A DNA stretch of 64,000 nucleotides from Sporodiniella umbellata (GCA_025677835.1 JAIXMR010000032.1:97001-161000); one strand, 5' to 3'; numbered from the stretch's first letter, positions 48,641 to 61,311 are shown. The notes: generated by a model not told the origin, from the sequence alone. Made by a program: numbers and translations.

Positions 48641-50082
48641 ATGATGAATATTTTTTTTTATGAAGATGGACAGGAAAACATTTTTAATGAAGAAGGAGAA
48701 AAAGTTTATGATCCGATGGAGGATGTTTTAACACATATCGATGATCCCAACATAGTTCTTGAAACAATTATTAGCCGACAAACTTACTTGAGCGTTAAGC
48801 GCCCCGAAAAAATTGCTGAAGAGTTCTCAGTTAAAAAGCAGCCGAAACCTAGTAAGTTGAAGCCATCAGTGAAGTTATACAACAATTACAGCGACTTGAC
48901 CAGAGAAACATTTATAGACCGTATGCTCGAAAATCCTCAAGAGCGTGGACTAGTGGCCAAGGTTGCAAGAGACTTAAATATTAATTACCGCGCTGCGTTA
49001 AGATGGTGAAAGTATTACGAAGGGACAGAAGAGGTTGCGTATAAAAAGTCTGAACAAAACAATGGTCCGAAAAGCTCATTTACAACCGAGCATAACGAGT
49101 ATATAAAGGAGCTGCTTGATAATGACCCCCAGTTATATTCAGACAACATAATAAATAGTTTGACTGAGTGATTTGAAGACTTTACTATATCAAGGTCGCA
49201 ACTTAATAACCATTTACGAAACACAATGCTCATCACTGTGAAAAAGCCGATGTTTGAACCTGAAGTCAGAAACTCAGTGGGAAACCTATAGACGAGATTC
49301 GAGTGGTTTATGGAATGGAAAGATTCTGATCTGGATTTTACAAAAAACTGTTGATGAAGCCGGGTTTGATATTAATATGAGAATTGATTGGGCTAGATCA
49401 AAAAGTGGCAGCTCTGCTATAGTAAAACAACCAAAAACTAGAGCACAATCTCATACCATTATCGGGGCTATTCACTCGTCTAGCGTTGTTCACGTTGTCA
49501 TAAGAAAACCTCTACCAAGAAAAGAAACACAGGCTGCTAAAAAAAAAAAAGAGAGAAAAGCTAATAATGGAAAGAAGAGAACCGCAACCGAGATTAGTAC
49601 AGAGGATCCAGAAATTGACGACGATCTTGTCGATAATAGGCCAACACCAAAAGGTATGACTACTGCTCATTTTATCAGGTATTGACTGTGCTTGATATCA
49701 CAATGTAGTAACAGCCTGGACTAGAGCCTGTATACAACAGAACGAGCTTCTTAATGTAATGGATCTTGATGGAACTTTTAAGGGAAGTTACATCGTTATG
49801 GATAATGCTTCTATTCATAAATCCAAGCCGATGTTGCGGAAAATTGAAAGTAAAGGCTACAAAGTCATGTATCTACCTCCTTATTCGCCTGAATTGAACC
49901 CCATTGAACAATTTTGGGCAATAGTTAAAGGGAAAATGAAGCGTGATCGGCTTATGAGTGAAGAAAATTTATCTAGTAGAATTGGCGATGCCTGTAATGA
50001 TGTACTCATCAGTGATCTTTATAGCTTTTGTAGTCACTCTAAACGTCAAATCATTAAATGCTATAATAAAACACCGTTCTAA
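48641..50082 (+). pseudogene. Tc1-like transposase, left arm of B, broken
   Basis: Here the natural start is preserved: MMNIFFYEDGQENIFNEEG precedes the MED start seen in A, because the T run has nine rather than ten bases. The same two in-frame TGA codons and the TAG follow. A 9-bp deletion relative to A removes residues just before DEAGF. The DD34E triad text is otherwise present (DEAGF, VMDNASIHK, NPIEQFW). Not translatable as one protein. Confidence 0.85.
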
Positions 50083-50149
50083 TATGCGCATGTTTCTTTT
50101 AAATAAATGTTTATTTTTTAAACGACAAACGTCTATGAATATCCCTTTG

Positions 50150-51000
50150 GTCGTAGTCGCAGTCGCAGTCACGATCGTAGTCGTAGTCGTAGTCGTAGTC
50201 GTAGTCGTAGTCGTAGTCGTAGTCGTAGTCGTAGTCGTAGTCGTAGTCGTAGTCGTAGTCGTAGTCGTAGTCGTAGTCGCAGTCACGATCGTAGTCGTAG
50301 TCGTAGTCGTAGTCGTAGTCGTAGTCGTAGTCGTAGTCGTAGTCGCAGTCACGATCGTAGTCGTAGTCGTAGTCGTAGTCGTAGTCGTAGTCGTAGTCGT
50401 AGTCGTAGTCGTAGTCGCAGTCACGATCGTAGTCGTAGTCGTAGTCGTAGTCGTAGTCGTAGTCGCAGTCACGATCGTAGTCGTAGTCGTAGTCGTAGTC
50501 GTAGTCGTAGTCGTAGTCGTAGTCGTAGTCGTAGTCGTAGTCGTAGTCGTAGTCGTAGTCGTAGTCGTAGTCGTAGTCGCAGTCACGATCGTAGTCGTAG
50601 TCGTAGTCGTAGTCGTAGTCGTAGTCGTAGTCGTAGTCGTAGTCGCAGTCACGATCGTAGTCGTAGTCGTAGTCGTAGTCGTAGTCGTAGTCGTAGTCGT
50701 AGTCGTAGTCGTAGTCGTAGTCGTAGTCGTAGTCGTAGTCGTAGTCGTAGTCGTAGTCGTAGTCGCAGTCACGATCGTAGTCGTAGTCGTAGTCGTAGTC
50801 GTAGTCGTAGTCGTAGTCGTAGTCGTAGTCGTAGTCGTAGTCGTAGTCGCAGTCACGATCGTAGTCGTAGTCGTAGTCGTAGTCGTAGTCGTAGTCGTAG
50901 TCGTAGTCGTAGTCGTAGTCGTAGTCGTAGTCGTAGTCGTAGTCGTAGTCGTAGTCGTAGTCGTAGTCGTAGTCGTAGTCGTAGTCGCAGTCGTAGTCGC
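50150..51000. repeat. GTCGTA hexamer array, left arm of B
   Basis: About 851 bp, with the same GTCGCAGTCACGATC interruption recurring. Longer than either array in A. Confidence 0.95.
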
Positions 51001-51045
51001 TTTTAGAGGTTTTTTTTATCCAAACAATCAAAAAAAGCTAAAAGG

Positions 51046-51783
51046 ATGTCTAGTGAAGGTATGAATCTCATTTCGCTGAATATATCATTAATTAACTTTT
51101 TATTCTTAAGATACAAATTCATTTACTTTACCATGGAACTGGAAGCCTGGTTCTGATTTAATGAGCAAGCTGTTATTCAGTGATCCCACGGTTGTGAACT
51201 TGGTTGTGCAATGAGAGACATCTTGATCTTTTATAATTTTGCTATCCATCTAAGTTTATGAAAAAAAAAGAAATCGTGTTATCTAAGGAATTATCTAAAT
51301 TTAAAAAGTGTGGCATTATCAAGATATTTTCTATCTAAAAAGAAACAAGATTCCAAAGGAATTGAAGTGACTGGACAACCTAATATATTTTATAGAAAAA
51401 AGAGATTTGACAATAAGAAAGTAATCTCAAGATCCCGATAATCTATCTAATCCGAGATATCTCTCAATCATTATTAGGTAGTATACTTGTCTATTATAAA
51501 TGCACTGGCTTTTAATACGCATACTATATTATAGGTACAGACATCCCAGCAGATAGTTATGCTGTAGCCTCAAATGAGTGGGCGGATGGGACAAGATCTG
51601 ACATTGTTTATGCAGCTGGCAAACCAACGAAAATAGAACCACCCATCTTGATTGAATTCCAAAATCAAGTCAATCATGAATTTATGAATAGTTATAAACT
51701 ATTCACTTTCAGCATACCGTCGATACAAAGTATACCCAATCGTTCTCATCTTTGCCATCAAAGGCTTTTCAAGCACTGATAGT
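51046..51783 (+). pseudogene. Truncated nuclease-family gene, element B
   Basis: Exon 1 (51046-51058) and the start of exon 2 match element A. Exon 2 is interrupted by the 253-bp insertion at 51213. Exon 3 matches the 340-aa nuclease (RSDIVYAAGK, PILIEFQNQ). A 2-bp deletion after HEFMN then shifts the frame, and the sequence stops matching after GFSSTD at about 51783, where it joins the inverted paralogue. Non-functional. Confidence 0.8.
51213..51465. mobile_element. 253-bp MITE-like insertion
   Basis: Starts GAGAGACATCTTGATC and ends with the inverted form (GATATCTCTC). AAT flanks both sides as a 3-bp duplication. The uninterrupted sequence in element A and in the right arm of B reads GTGCAATCATTATT, which fixes the boundaries. 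It is AT-rich, has no open frame, and its superfamily is unassigned. Confidence 0.8.
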
Positions 51784-52400
51784 GTAACTAAGGTAGGTAT
51801 GATTCTGTCATCTGCGCTTCTAATACCAGAGGGAGAAAATAAAAAACACTTGTACGCCCAAAACGTAGATTTAAGCGGTATCAAAAATGAGCCTTCATTA
51901 ATACCTAATTCTTCACTGTTGATAGACTTGGTAGGGATGGTCAAAACGGTTGGCAAAATCTTAAATTTCTCATAAACACGCCTACAAAACAAAATCGTGT
52001 TTGACATCGAATCAGAATCAACTACTTCTTTAGTATTAATGACTATAGGTATACATCTGCTAACATTTTCATTTTGCGGAATGTATACTATAAATGTACT
52101 ATCGAATTCATCTGCCCACTCAGTTGAGGCTACAGCATAACTATCTGCTGGAATGTCTGTACCTATAATATAGTATGCGTATTAAAAGCCAGTGCATTTA
52201 TAATAGACAAGTATACTACCTAATAATGATTGCACAACCAAGTTCACAACCGTGGGATCACTGAATAACAGCTTGCTCATTAAATCAGAACCAGGCTTCC
52301 AGTTCCATGGTAAAGTAAATGAATTTGTATCTTAAGAATAAAAAGTTAATTAATGATATATTCAGCGAAATGAGATTCATACCTTCACTAGACATCCTTT
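51784..52400 (-). pseudogene. Truncated inactive paralogue, element B
   Basis: Minus-strand mirror of the left gene: exons 1 and 2 lie in the right arm, and exon 3 matches the 203-aa paralogue of element A (SMSNTILFCRRVYEKFKILP, FWAYKCFLFSPSGIRSADD). After IIPTLVTL the frame runs into the truncated nuclease sequence and ends as a chimera. It has lost its natural C-terminus. Confidence 0.75.
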
Positions 52401-52440
52401 TAGCTTTTTTTGATTGTTTGGATAAAAAAAACCTCTAAAA

Positions 52441-53394
52441 GCGACTACGACTGCGACTACGACTACGACTACGACTACGACTACGACTACGACTACGACT
52501 ACGACTACGACTACGACTACGACTACGACTACGACTACGACTACGACTACGATCGTGACTGCGACTACGACTACGACTACGACTACGACTACGACTACGA
52601 CTACGACTACGACTACGATCGTGACTGCGACTACGACTACGACTACGACTACGACTACGACTACGACTACGACTACGACTACGACTACGACTACGACTAC
52701 GACTACGACTACGACTACGACTACGACTACGATCGTGACTGCGACTACGACTACGACTACGACTACGACTACGACTACGACTACGACTACGACTACGATC
52801 GTGACTGCGACTACGACTACGACTACGACTACGACTACGACTACGACTACGACTACGACTACGACTACGATCGTGACTGCGACTACGACTACGACTACGA
52901 CTACGACTACGACTACGACTACGACTACGACTACGACTACGACTACGACTACGACTGCGACTACGACTACGACTACGACTACGACTACGACTACGACTAC
53001 GACTACGACTACGATCGTGACTGCGACTACGACTACGACTACGACTACGACTACGACTACGACTACGACTACGACTACGACTACGACTACGACTACGACT
53101 ACGACTACGACTACGACTACGACTACGACTACGACTACGACTACGACTACGACTACGACTACGACTACGACTACGACTACGACTACGACTACGACTACGA
53201 CTACGACTACGACTACGACTACGACTACGACTACGACTACGACTACGACTGCGACTACGACTACGACTACGACTACGACTACGACTACGACTACGACTAC
53301 GACTACGATCGTGACTGCGACTACGACTACGACTACGACTACGACTACGACTACGACTACGACTACGATCGTGACTGCGACTACGACTACGACC
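52441..53394. repeat. Hexamer array, right arm of B
   Basis: About 954 bp, the longest of the four arrays. It includes an uninterrupted TACGAC stretch of over 200 bp at about 53040-53250. Confidence 0.95.
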
Positions 53395-53460
53395 AAAGGG
53401 ATATTCATAGACGTTTGTCGTTTAAAAAATAAACATTTATTTAAAAGAAACATGCGCATA

Positions 53461-54903
53461 TTAGAACGGTGTTTTATTATAGCATTTAATGATTTGACGT
53501 TTAGAGTGACTACAAAAGCTATAAAGATCACTGATGAGTACATCATTACAGGCATCGCCAATTCTACTAGATAAATTTTCTTCACTCATAAGCCGATCAC
53601 GCTTCATTTTCCCTTTAACTATTGCCCAAAATTGTTCAATGGGGTTCAATTCAGGCGAATAAGGAGGTAGATACATGACTTTGTAGCCTTTACTTTCAAT
53701 TTTCCGCAACATCGGCTTGGATTTATGAATAGAAGCATTATCCATAACGATGTAACTTCCCTTAAAAGTTCCATCAAGATCCATTACATTAAGAAGCTCG
53801 TTCTGTTGTATACAGGCTCTAGTCCAGGCTGTTACTACATTGTGATATCAAGCACAGTCAATACCTGATAAAATGAGCAGTAGTCATACCTTTTGGTGTT
53901 GGCCTATTATCGACAAGATCGTCGTCAATTTCTGGATCCTCTGTACTAATCTCGGTTGCGGTTCTCTTCTTTCCATTATTAGCTTTTCTCTCTTTTTTTT
54001 TTTTTAGCAGCCTGTGTTTCTTTTCTTGGTAGAGGTTTTCTTATGACAACGTGAACAACGCTAGACGAGTGAATAGCCCCGATAATGGTATGAGATTGTG
54101 CTCTAGTTTTTGGTTGTTTTACTATAGCAGAGCTGCCACTTTTTGATCTAGCCCAATCAATTCTCATATTAATATCAAACCCGGCTTCATCAACAGTTTT
54201 TTGTAAAATCCAGATCAGAATCTTTCCATTCCATAAACCACTCGAATCTCGTCTATAGGTTTCCCACTGAGTTTCTGACTTCAGGTTCAAACATCGGCTT
54301 TTTCACAGTGATGAGCATTGTGTTTCGTAAATGGTTATTAAGTTGCGACCTTGATATAGTAAAGTCTTCAAATCACTCAGTCAAACTATTTATTATGTTG
54401 TCTGAATATAACTGGGGGTCATTATCAAGCAGCTCCTTTATATACTCGTTATGCTCGGTTGTAAATGAGCTTTTCGGACCATTGTTTTGTTCAGACTTTT
54501 TATACGCAACCTCTTCTGTCCCTTCGTAATACTTTCACCATCTTAACGCAGCGCGGTAATTAATATTTAAGTCTCTTGCAACCTTGGCCACTAGTCCACG
54601 CTCTTGAGGATTTTCGAGCATACGGTCTATAAATGTTTCTCTGGTCAAGTCGCTGTAATTGTTGTATAACTTCACTGATGGCTTCAACTTACTAGGTTTC
54701 GGCTGCTTTTTAACTGAGAACTCTTCAGCAATTTTTTCGGGGCGCTTAACGCTCAAGTAAGTTTGTCGGCTAATAATTGTTTCAAGAACTATGTTGGGAT
54801 CATCGATATGTGTTAAAACATCCTCCATCGGATCGTAAACTTTTTCTCCTTCTTCATTAAAAATGTTTTCCTGTCCATCTTCATAAAAAAAAATATTCAT
54901 CAT
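53461..54903 (-). pseudogene. Tc1-like transposase, right arm of B, broken
   Basis: Mirror of the left-arm copy, with the same nine-base homopolymer, the same 9-bp deletion before DEAGF and the same stop codons. It differs by one base in the lysine-coding A run (13 here, 12 in the left arm). Confidence 0.85.
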
Positions 54904-55112
54904 TATGTTATATTTTTATTAGGAAGAGAGAGGGACAAAAACAGGTGCAATCTTCCCGTCAATTTTAGTTAGCTGGTTCCGACAATTGTTTTAACCAAAG
55001 TGGACAAAAACAATTTAAACTCATGACATTTATTTTTGACTTTCCGACATTTATATTTGTCTTTCCGCCATTTATTTTTGAGAAAACGCCAAATTCCATA
55101 GGTTTGACTGTA

Positions 55113-55732
55113 AATATGCTCAGCTCCAGCCTCTAATATGACTACGTGTGTTCAACGACGCACGTTGGGTTGACTAGTATTTCATATATTTTGATTCATC
55201 GATCTTCCTAATTTTAAAGAAGCCACATCTGACACTGTGTTTAATATAGCTTTTGCGTTTTAAAAAAAAATGCTCCTTGGGCTAAGAAAAACTATACTTA
55301 TCATTTATCGAGTTTCAAAGGTTCTTGAAAAAAAAAAAAATCTCCAAATAATAGCACGTTACTGTGCAACAATCTTAAAACTTTGTATCCCATACGATAC
55401 CCATTTTTCTTTTTTCGCTTGTTTTTTTTTTTTTTTTTTTTTTTTTTTGCTCTCAACGGATCAAAACTACCCACGGTCTTTTTTGGTACAACTGTCAAAC
55501 AAAAGGAAAGAAAAAGGTTTTGAGGTAACCTCTTTATCATAACTTGGTAATATACGGAGCCTTCTATTCAATTCTTTTCTCAAACTATGAACAAACCAAC
55601 AAATCAGTATGATATGTACACTTTTTACATCTACGTCTAACATAGGGCTTGTTAAATCAAGAATCATAAAAAAAATAACGCTATACTCGTTTAAAAAAAA
55701 AAAAAAAAAAAAAAAGAGATAAGGAGAATTTA
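55113..55732. other. Flank of element B and 3' region of the acyltransferase gene
   Basis: Long T tract at about 55422-55448 and A tract at about 55692-55714. Short open frames here are low complexity and rejected. Confidence 0.5.
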
Positions 55733-58347
55733 TTATTCAGAAGTTTCGAATTCATCAGCATCCCCTACTCGGAACATACGCTTCTTTAAGTTTCCTGTTT
55801 CTGTAGATGTGGGAGTCATTGCTTCTACTTTAAAGCCTTCAGATCCTGCTGTGCTACAGTTACTACTAAAACTACTAGATCTGCTTCTGGGCCGACTGTA
55901 GATAGATTCTGACTCACTAACAGAACCGCTACGACTACGGCCACTAATGCCCGATTTATCAAGATAGAAAAAGACATCATCGGCCACATCGGTATCAGTC
56001 CTTCCCCAGTTAAAGATGGTCTTGTCATCCAGCCAGTTCATCAATGTTGCTTGTTGGAAAAGACCACTTGCAATTTTTGGGATCCTACCAGAGGTCCATG
56101 AGACTTGAGAAGGACGTTGTGATGGGGTATTAATTGTGGTGCGAGATATATAGTTGGCTAAGTCAAATAGTGTGAGCAGGCTGCTTTTTAATAGTAATTT
56201 TATGAGGTTTACCATCAAAATCAGGAAACACTTTGGGGCCATACTCGTTGATAAGCTCTGTAATGTCCCTTGAAAGTTTTTCTCTATTATGTAACAATGT
56301 TTCGGCTCCACTAGGATCTAAGAAAGTTACCCAGGTAGGCTTGATTGATCTGAATAAAAAGTTGTCAGATATATATATATATATATATATTTGCTTTTGT
56401 ATATACCTAAGAATATCGTTTCCAATTTCACCAAATCGAAGACTGGCGTAAGAAACAAAGGGTAAAAACACCCAGGTAAAAATAGGGAATATTAACTTCC
56501 ATTTGAGCTCTAATTCTGTTTGTAATAGAACAATAAAGACAACAAAGCTGTAGAACCCATAAAGTGTTGGCAACAGGACAAGACCTACTAAAAGTTTCCA
56601 TGTAGCCAATACGTCTCTTCCAGCGATTTTCACCGTAGAACCTTTCAATGCAGCTAGAAACAAAATAAAAAGTGAGTCCTAATGTACGTTTTCTGACAAT
56701 CCCCCCCCTTTTTTTTTTTGGTACCATCAGCTTTCTTTTCGCTAATCACTTTGGCAACGACTACCACGGGGAGGTTCAAGATACCACCAGGAAAAGATAA
56801 AAGCGCCATGAATGTCAATATAAAAATGCGCTTGATCAAAAGCCAAAGCATTCTCGAGTCGTTCTTTCTTGTTTTTAATACTTGATGGTCTTTAATGCCA
56901 TGGTACTTTAGTAACTGATTATAGGCCAATACTTTTTGTTGCAGCTCAATCACTTTAGGGTCGTCTTTGAAGAAATTATATCCTATCAAGAATCGTCTGT
57001 TCAGGTCGACTACTTGCGATAGATGTAGTTTTCTATGGGCTGGTTTGTATAATCTTCTAGCTGCTTGTATCAACTATTGAAACCGAAATTGGCAACAGTG
57101 TCTTTTTTTTTTTTTTTTTTTTCAGGGTTTTACCATCAGTGTTTCATAACTTCCAGAATTTACAGTCACCGTTTTGAGTGCGTTGAAAATACTATCAAGT
57201 AACGTGGAGCAAGCCTCTCGTTTTTCTGATCCGCCTGCTTTAAATTTCTCTACCAAGTCTGAACCTATCGTCAGTGGAGTGCCAAACTCAATAACAGCTC
57301 TGGATCTAAATTTGTGAGCGTGAAAGTAGTTTAAACCTTTTTTTTTTTTTTTTTTTTTTTTTCGAAAAAAGTATAATTAGAAATGCTCTATGCACTTGTT
57401 GTATTTACCGCACGGTACAATCTTGACGTCCAAACCTGGATATTTCGCCATGGCACCCAAAGCCATCAAAGTCACGCCAGCTAAGGATTTTCGTTGAGAG
57501 GGATGGGCTAGAAAGAGGTGTGGGATTTACCTTTTAAAGGAAGCATCTCGCCTCTATCATGACTTCCACCTTCAGGAAATATCGTAATAGACCCGTTATT
57601 GTTGAGCTCATCATGAACGCATTTATACACTGATTCTTGGTCGATATGAGGTACACATTTGTAAGTGGTCCCTTCAGGATTCGTCAATAATTCCATCGCT
57701 CGAAGTTCTTTGAATTCCTTATTGATACGCAATTCGGTGTCAGATATAATTTCCACCACTTCCGAGCGACCGACCCCTTTGGGTAACGAGATTGAGTCCT
57801 TGGGTTTGAGCTCAGTGGTAAATTTTGTATTTACACCTGTGATACATAGCGGGTCTGTCTTTCTGTTGAGGAGTTGAATTGTACCCTGTCCAGCCTTGGC
57901 TAGATCCTGTGGGCGAACAACAGGTACTTGAAACGAGGTTGGTTATTATCTCCCAAAAAAAAAAAAAAAAAAAAAAAAAATAGAGGGAAAAAACGAAAAG
58001 CTTACTGGCATTTATCATTCTAGCAAAAGTTCCAATAGCCTTCTCATGCATGGACTTCTCAGCAATCAAAAACGATACTCTTCTTTTACATTCTCGCATT
58101 AATACAATAGGATCCACAAACTTTATACACAAAAGAAGAAAACATAACAAAGGTTTGATAGTCTGTCTCGTGTTTGTTTGTTTGTGCTTACTTGGTTGGC
58201 ATGAGGGGCTGCAACAAAGATAACAGGGCCTTCTCTGGGTATTTTGTGTGCACCTCTTGGTTTGACCTCTCGAAAAAAGATATCCAACATCAAATTAAAT
58301 AGCCATAAGGCCACATCATATGTAAACTTCTGGACAAGCGTCTGCAT
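55733..58347 (-). CDS. SCT1: Glycerol-3-phosphate/DHAP acyltransferase (Sct1/Gpt2 type)
   Basis: Nine exons: 58347-58192, 58120-58006, 57926-57531, 57480-57409, 57336-57134, 57073-56725, 56653-56407, 56349-56213 and 56157-55733, giving 699 aa. PlsC-type acyltransferase motifs: FVAAPHANQFVDP (motif I, split by intron 1), FPEGGSHDR (motif III, near residue 208) and VKIVPCG (motif IV). Two to four membrane spans lie in the second half (FILTFMALLSFPGGILNLPV and the segments after it). The last 130 residues are Ser-rich and cytosolic, as in yeast Sct1, where phosphorylation occurs. It catalyses the first acylation step of phosphatidic acid synthesis at the ER. The start ATG follows a pyrimidine-poor 5' UTR; upstream Phe-rich frames are rejected. 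Confidence 0.92.
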
Positions 58348-58901
58348 ATGAAGAGAGGAAGAAGAGAGAGAAAAAAAAAAAAAGAAAAAGAAATTAAACA
58401 CGCAATTTTCCTAGAAGAGAGAAAAGAAAAAGAAAACAATAATTTTTTTTTTCTTTTTTTGCAGGGAGCCACTCCTTATACAAAGATAAATATATAGAGA
58501 GAGATAAATATATATATATATATATATCTTGTACATATTCAAAGTCCTAATATTTCTGGATAACCAAGAAATAATATAAACACAATAGTCAGACTCAACT
58601 AGAGTGATACAAACAAGGTAAAGCGTACAGACATTAGAGCTCTTTTCTATCATGAACAAAGATCTTGTAACCAAAAAGCATGCGCATTTGTCATAATTTA
58701 AAATAATAAACACAAGGATAAAACAATAAACTAAACGAAATATACCAAAATAATAAAAAAAAAAACATCACGTGAGCAGATAAAAACTCCAGGTAGTAAG
58801 GAGTCGCTTTTCTGGAGTTTAGTTGCTCTCTATGTTGATCTACTCATTGTCTTTTCGATAAAGCGTGTAGATTGCATACAATGGTGGTTGCTTTATTGAA
58901 T
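58348..58901. other. Intergenic, AT-rich
   Basis: 5' UTR/promoter of the acyltransferase gene and 3' region of RPS25. A TA run lies at about 58508-58527. No coding signal. Confidence 0.5.
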
Positions 58902-59435
58902 TTATTTATCGTCACTCGTGGCACGGGCTAAAAAAAAGTAAAAAAAAAACGTGTCAATTTCCATTGATTATGTAACAATTTGCAAAATAAATGGTGTCTT
59001 ACTGTAGATAACTTGGGCGTGATGACGAGAGACAGCCTTGATTAAACCTTGGGCTTCGAGCTCTCGGATAGCAATACGAGCTAAAGAACCGTTCAACTTG
59101 AGACGATCAACCAAGACAGATTGAGAAATAAGCTTGTAGGTAGGGACTTCCTTGAACAAACGGTCGTGGGTAGGTTGGTCGAGGATAACCAAGTTGTTGG
59201 CCTTGTCTTTCACCTTCTTAGCAGACCACTTCTGTAGAATGCATAATCATGTTAATTTCTTATTTTTCAACATTTAGCCTCTAAACACTTGCCTTCTTGG
59301 CTTTCTTTCCACCAGAGGAGGAAGAGGGCTTAGCAGCGACGTCCTTCTTTGCCTAACAATAAACAAAAACGGTCATTAGTCAATGTACTTCATGTGTTTC
59401 CTCCTTGGGGGGATTTTTTTTTTCAGAGTGGGACA

Positions 59436-59466
<31 letters not shown>

Positions 59467-59564
59467 TCTTTTTCATCCATCCATCCACTCTTGTGTTCAT
59501 CCAACACGTTTATAGCCTGTTTTTGATCTCTTTTACTGCCCCTTTCTGTTATGCCACTTACCAT
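58902..59564 (-). CDS. RPS25: 40S ribosomal protein eS25
   Basis: Four exons: 59564-59562 (the ATG alone), 59352-59293, 59231-59003 and 58927-58902, giving 105 aa. The Lys-rich N-terminus (AKKDVAAKPSSSSGGKKAKK) and the winged-helix core (KVKDKANNLVILDQPTHDRL, LFKEVPTYKLISQSVLVDRL, RIAIRELEAQGLIKAVS) are typical. The first intron begins directly after the start codon. Intron 2 has a GC donor (GCAAGT...CTACAG), required for frame. Both are plausible for a highly expressed ribosomal gene. It shares a short promoter with GWT1. Confidence 0.94.
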
Positions 59565-59717
59565 TTGGATGTTATGAGGAAGATTTCAAAATGCCTTGCG
59601 TCTACATTGACTGATATACCATTTCTGAACTCCTCTCCTCTTGCTCTGGATTTGAATGCCGATTTGGTTTCTGTTTTAAAACACAGTTCGTCCCTTTTTT
59701 TTTTTTTTTTTTAACTC
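59565..59717. promoter_or_regulatory. Bidirectional promoter, RPS25/GWT1
   Basis: Only 153 bp separate the two divergent start codons. It contains a T tract at 59695-59712 directly upstream of GWT1. No TATA element is obvious. The RPS25 ATG exon means that gene's 5' UTR also lies here. Confidence 0.6.
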
Positions 59718-61311
59718 ATGATAAGCGACGAAGAATATAAGCTTGCAAAAGAAGCCCATGTTTCTAATTGTACAGGTGGATCTTCTTTTGAAATAAGCTC
59801 TGTATGCTACTCTCTCATTGTAAGATTTCCCCTTGTCGTTTGTTGTCTTAATAAGCGGTATATCACGTGAATAGGATCCATTGACACTCTCATCTAGCTT
59901 TCTCATTGGGTATGGAATCTATTAGTTGACACCAAATGGATCCAGCAGGACTCTTTCACGCCACAATTTATTATATACGTTCTTTCTTTGCTCTCCTGTA
60001 TAACATGGGCCTCTGATTATGTTTACGCGATTCCTGTCCTTTTGTGTGTTTTCTACCTTTTCACCCAACAATCAACCGTTAGCAAAGAGCAACAGGACAA
60101 AAAGTCACAGCCGCATAGCATGCATAGATCATTTTTGACCGTGTATCGCGCGGGTTTGATGTTTATGACTTGTGCAGCCATTTTAGCAGTGGATTTTCAA
60201 TCGTTTCCACGACGATTTGCAAAGGTTGAAACCTTTGGCACATCTTTAGTAATATATTATCCTTTGTCTACCTATAGAGTCACACAGAAAGCGACGGAAA
60301 GCTAAAATTTAAGTAGATGGATGTAGGTGTTGGTGCTTTTGTGTTTTCTTCGGGTGTAGTAGCCTCACGATCCTATCTTCGTCAATGCCCTAGTTTTTTG
60401 AGTTCATTACGATCTGGATTGGTTATCCTCCTTTTAGGCTTGGCTCGCTTTTTCTTGACAAAGAGTGTCAATTACCAAGAACACCATTCAGAGTATGGGC
60501 TACACTGGAATTTTTTCTTCACCTTGGGGTTTTTGCCACCTTGTGTGAGTCTGTTGGGTTCCTTACGCCGCTATCTTCCTTTTTTTGTACCTGCCCTTTT
60601 TATCATTGTTAGCTATCAGGCCGCTATGATGATGGGTCTTCAAGATTGGATACTGAACGCTCCTCGTGTGGATCTGATCAGTGCAAACAAAGAGGGTGTA
60701 TGTAGCTTTTTTGGATACCTATCTATCTTCATGTTTGGACTCCAGTGCGGAGAACTGATCTTTGAAAATAAGTATATTCAAGTGTCAAATCTTCGTTTAA
60801 GTCCCGCTACTTCATTAATGATATCAAGCTTGGTTCTACATACTTTGGTAAAAACATGGGCTTTCTTTTTACCAGAATACAGTGTATCTCGCGGTATGGT
60901 AAAGCGGCATAGTCAAAAATAACAAACATCGAGTAAACTTGTTTGGTTAATAGGCTAATCTTCCGTACGTCTTTTGGGTGGTTGCTCTGAACTTGGAGTT
61001 ATTGGGAGCCATTATGTTTCTTGAAAACAATGTACTTCAAACAAAAAATTCTGCGCCTTCTTTGTTGGAAGCTGCTAACATCAATGGTCTATTTGTATTT
61101 TTATTGGTAAGAAAAAAAAAAACCATGTACGAGTACTTCAAACTTACATTTTTAATAGGCCAATATAATGACAGGGCTTGTTAATTTAAGCATGAGAACA
61201 CTATATATGAACAATTGGAGCTCATTTTTAGTCAATATATGTTATCTATGGATAGTCTCATTTGTTTCTTTTGTCCTGTGGACTAAATATCAAATCAAAA
61301 TCAAACTTTAG
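59718..61311 (+). CDS. GWT1: GPI-anchor inositol acyltransferase
   Basis: Five exons (59718-59819, 59898-60248, 60317-60898, 60954-61106 and 61159-61311) give 446 aa. The start is supported by [20 protein letters not shown], the usual N-terminus of Gwt1/PIG-W. Other signatures: [39 protein letters not shown] (across intron 2), [20 protein letters not shown] and [13 protein letters not shown]. It is a multi-span ER membrane protein that acylates the inositol ring of GlcN-PI, an early step of GPI-anchor synthesis; it is the target of the antifungal manogepix. The length is normal. Confidence 0.94.

Larger units (their letters stand above)
48434..55110. mobile_element. Element B: second palindromic Tc1-like transposon, decayed core
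   Basis: Termini CAGTCAAACC at 48434 and its complement ending at 55110, with TA at 48432-48433 and 55111-55112. Arms 48434 to about 51587 and about 52112-55110 have the same content as in element A. The core is only about 0.52 kb. It joins a truncated nuclease exon 3 (plus strand) to a truncated exon 3 of the paralogue (minus strand). The left arm has gained a 253-bp insertion (51213-51465). Flanks differ from those of element A, so this is an independent insertion rather than part of a larger duplicated segment. Confidence 0.88.

Noticed and set aside
31234..61311. A functional cell-wall/polarity cluster (ALG9, RAC1, ZDS1, ROM2, GWT1)
   Set aside because: Unrelated housekeeping genes are interspersed, strands are mixed and no shared promoter element was seen; chance neighbourhood of common fungal genes is enough.
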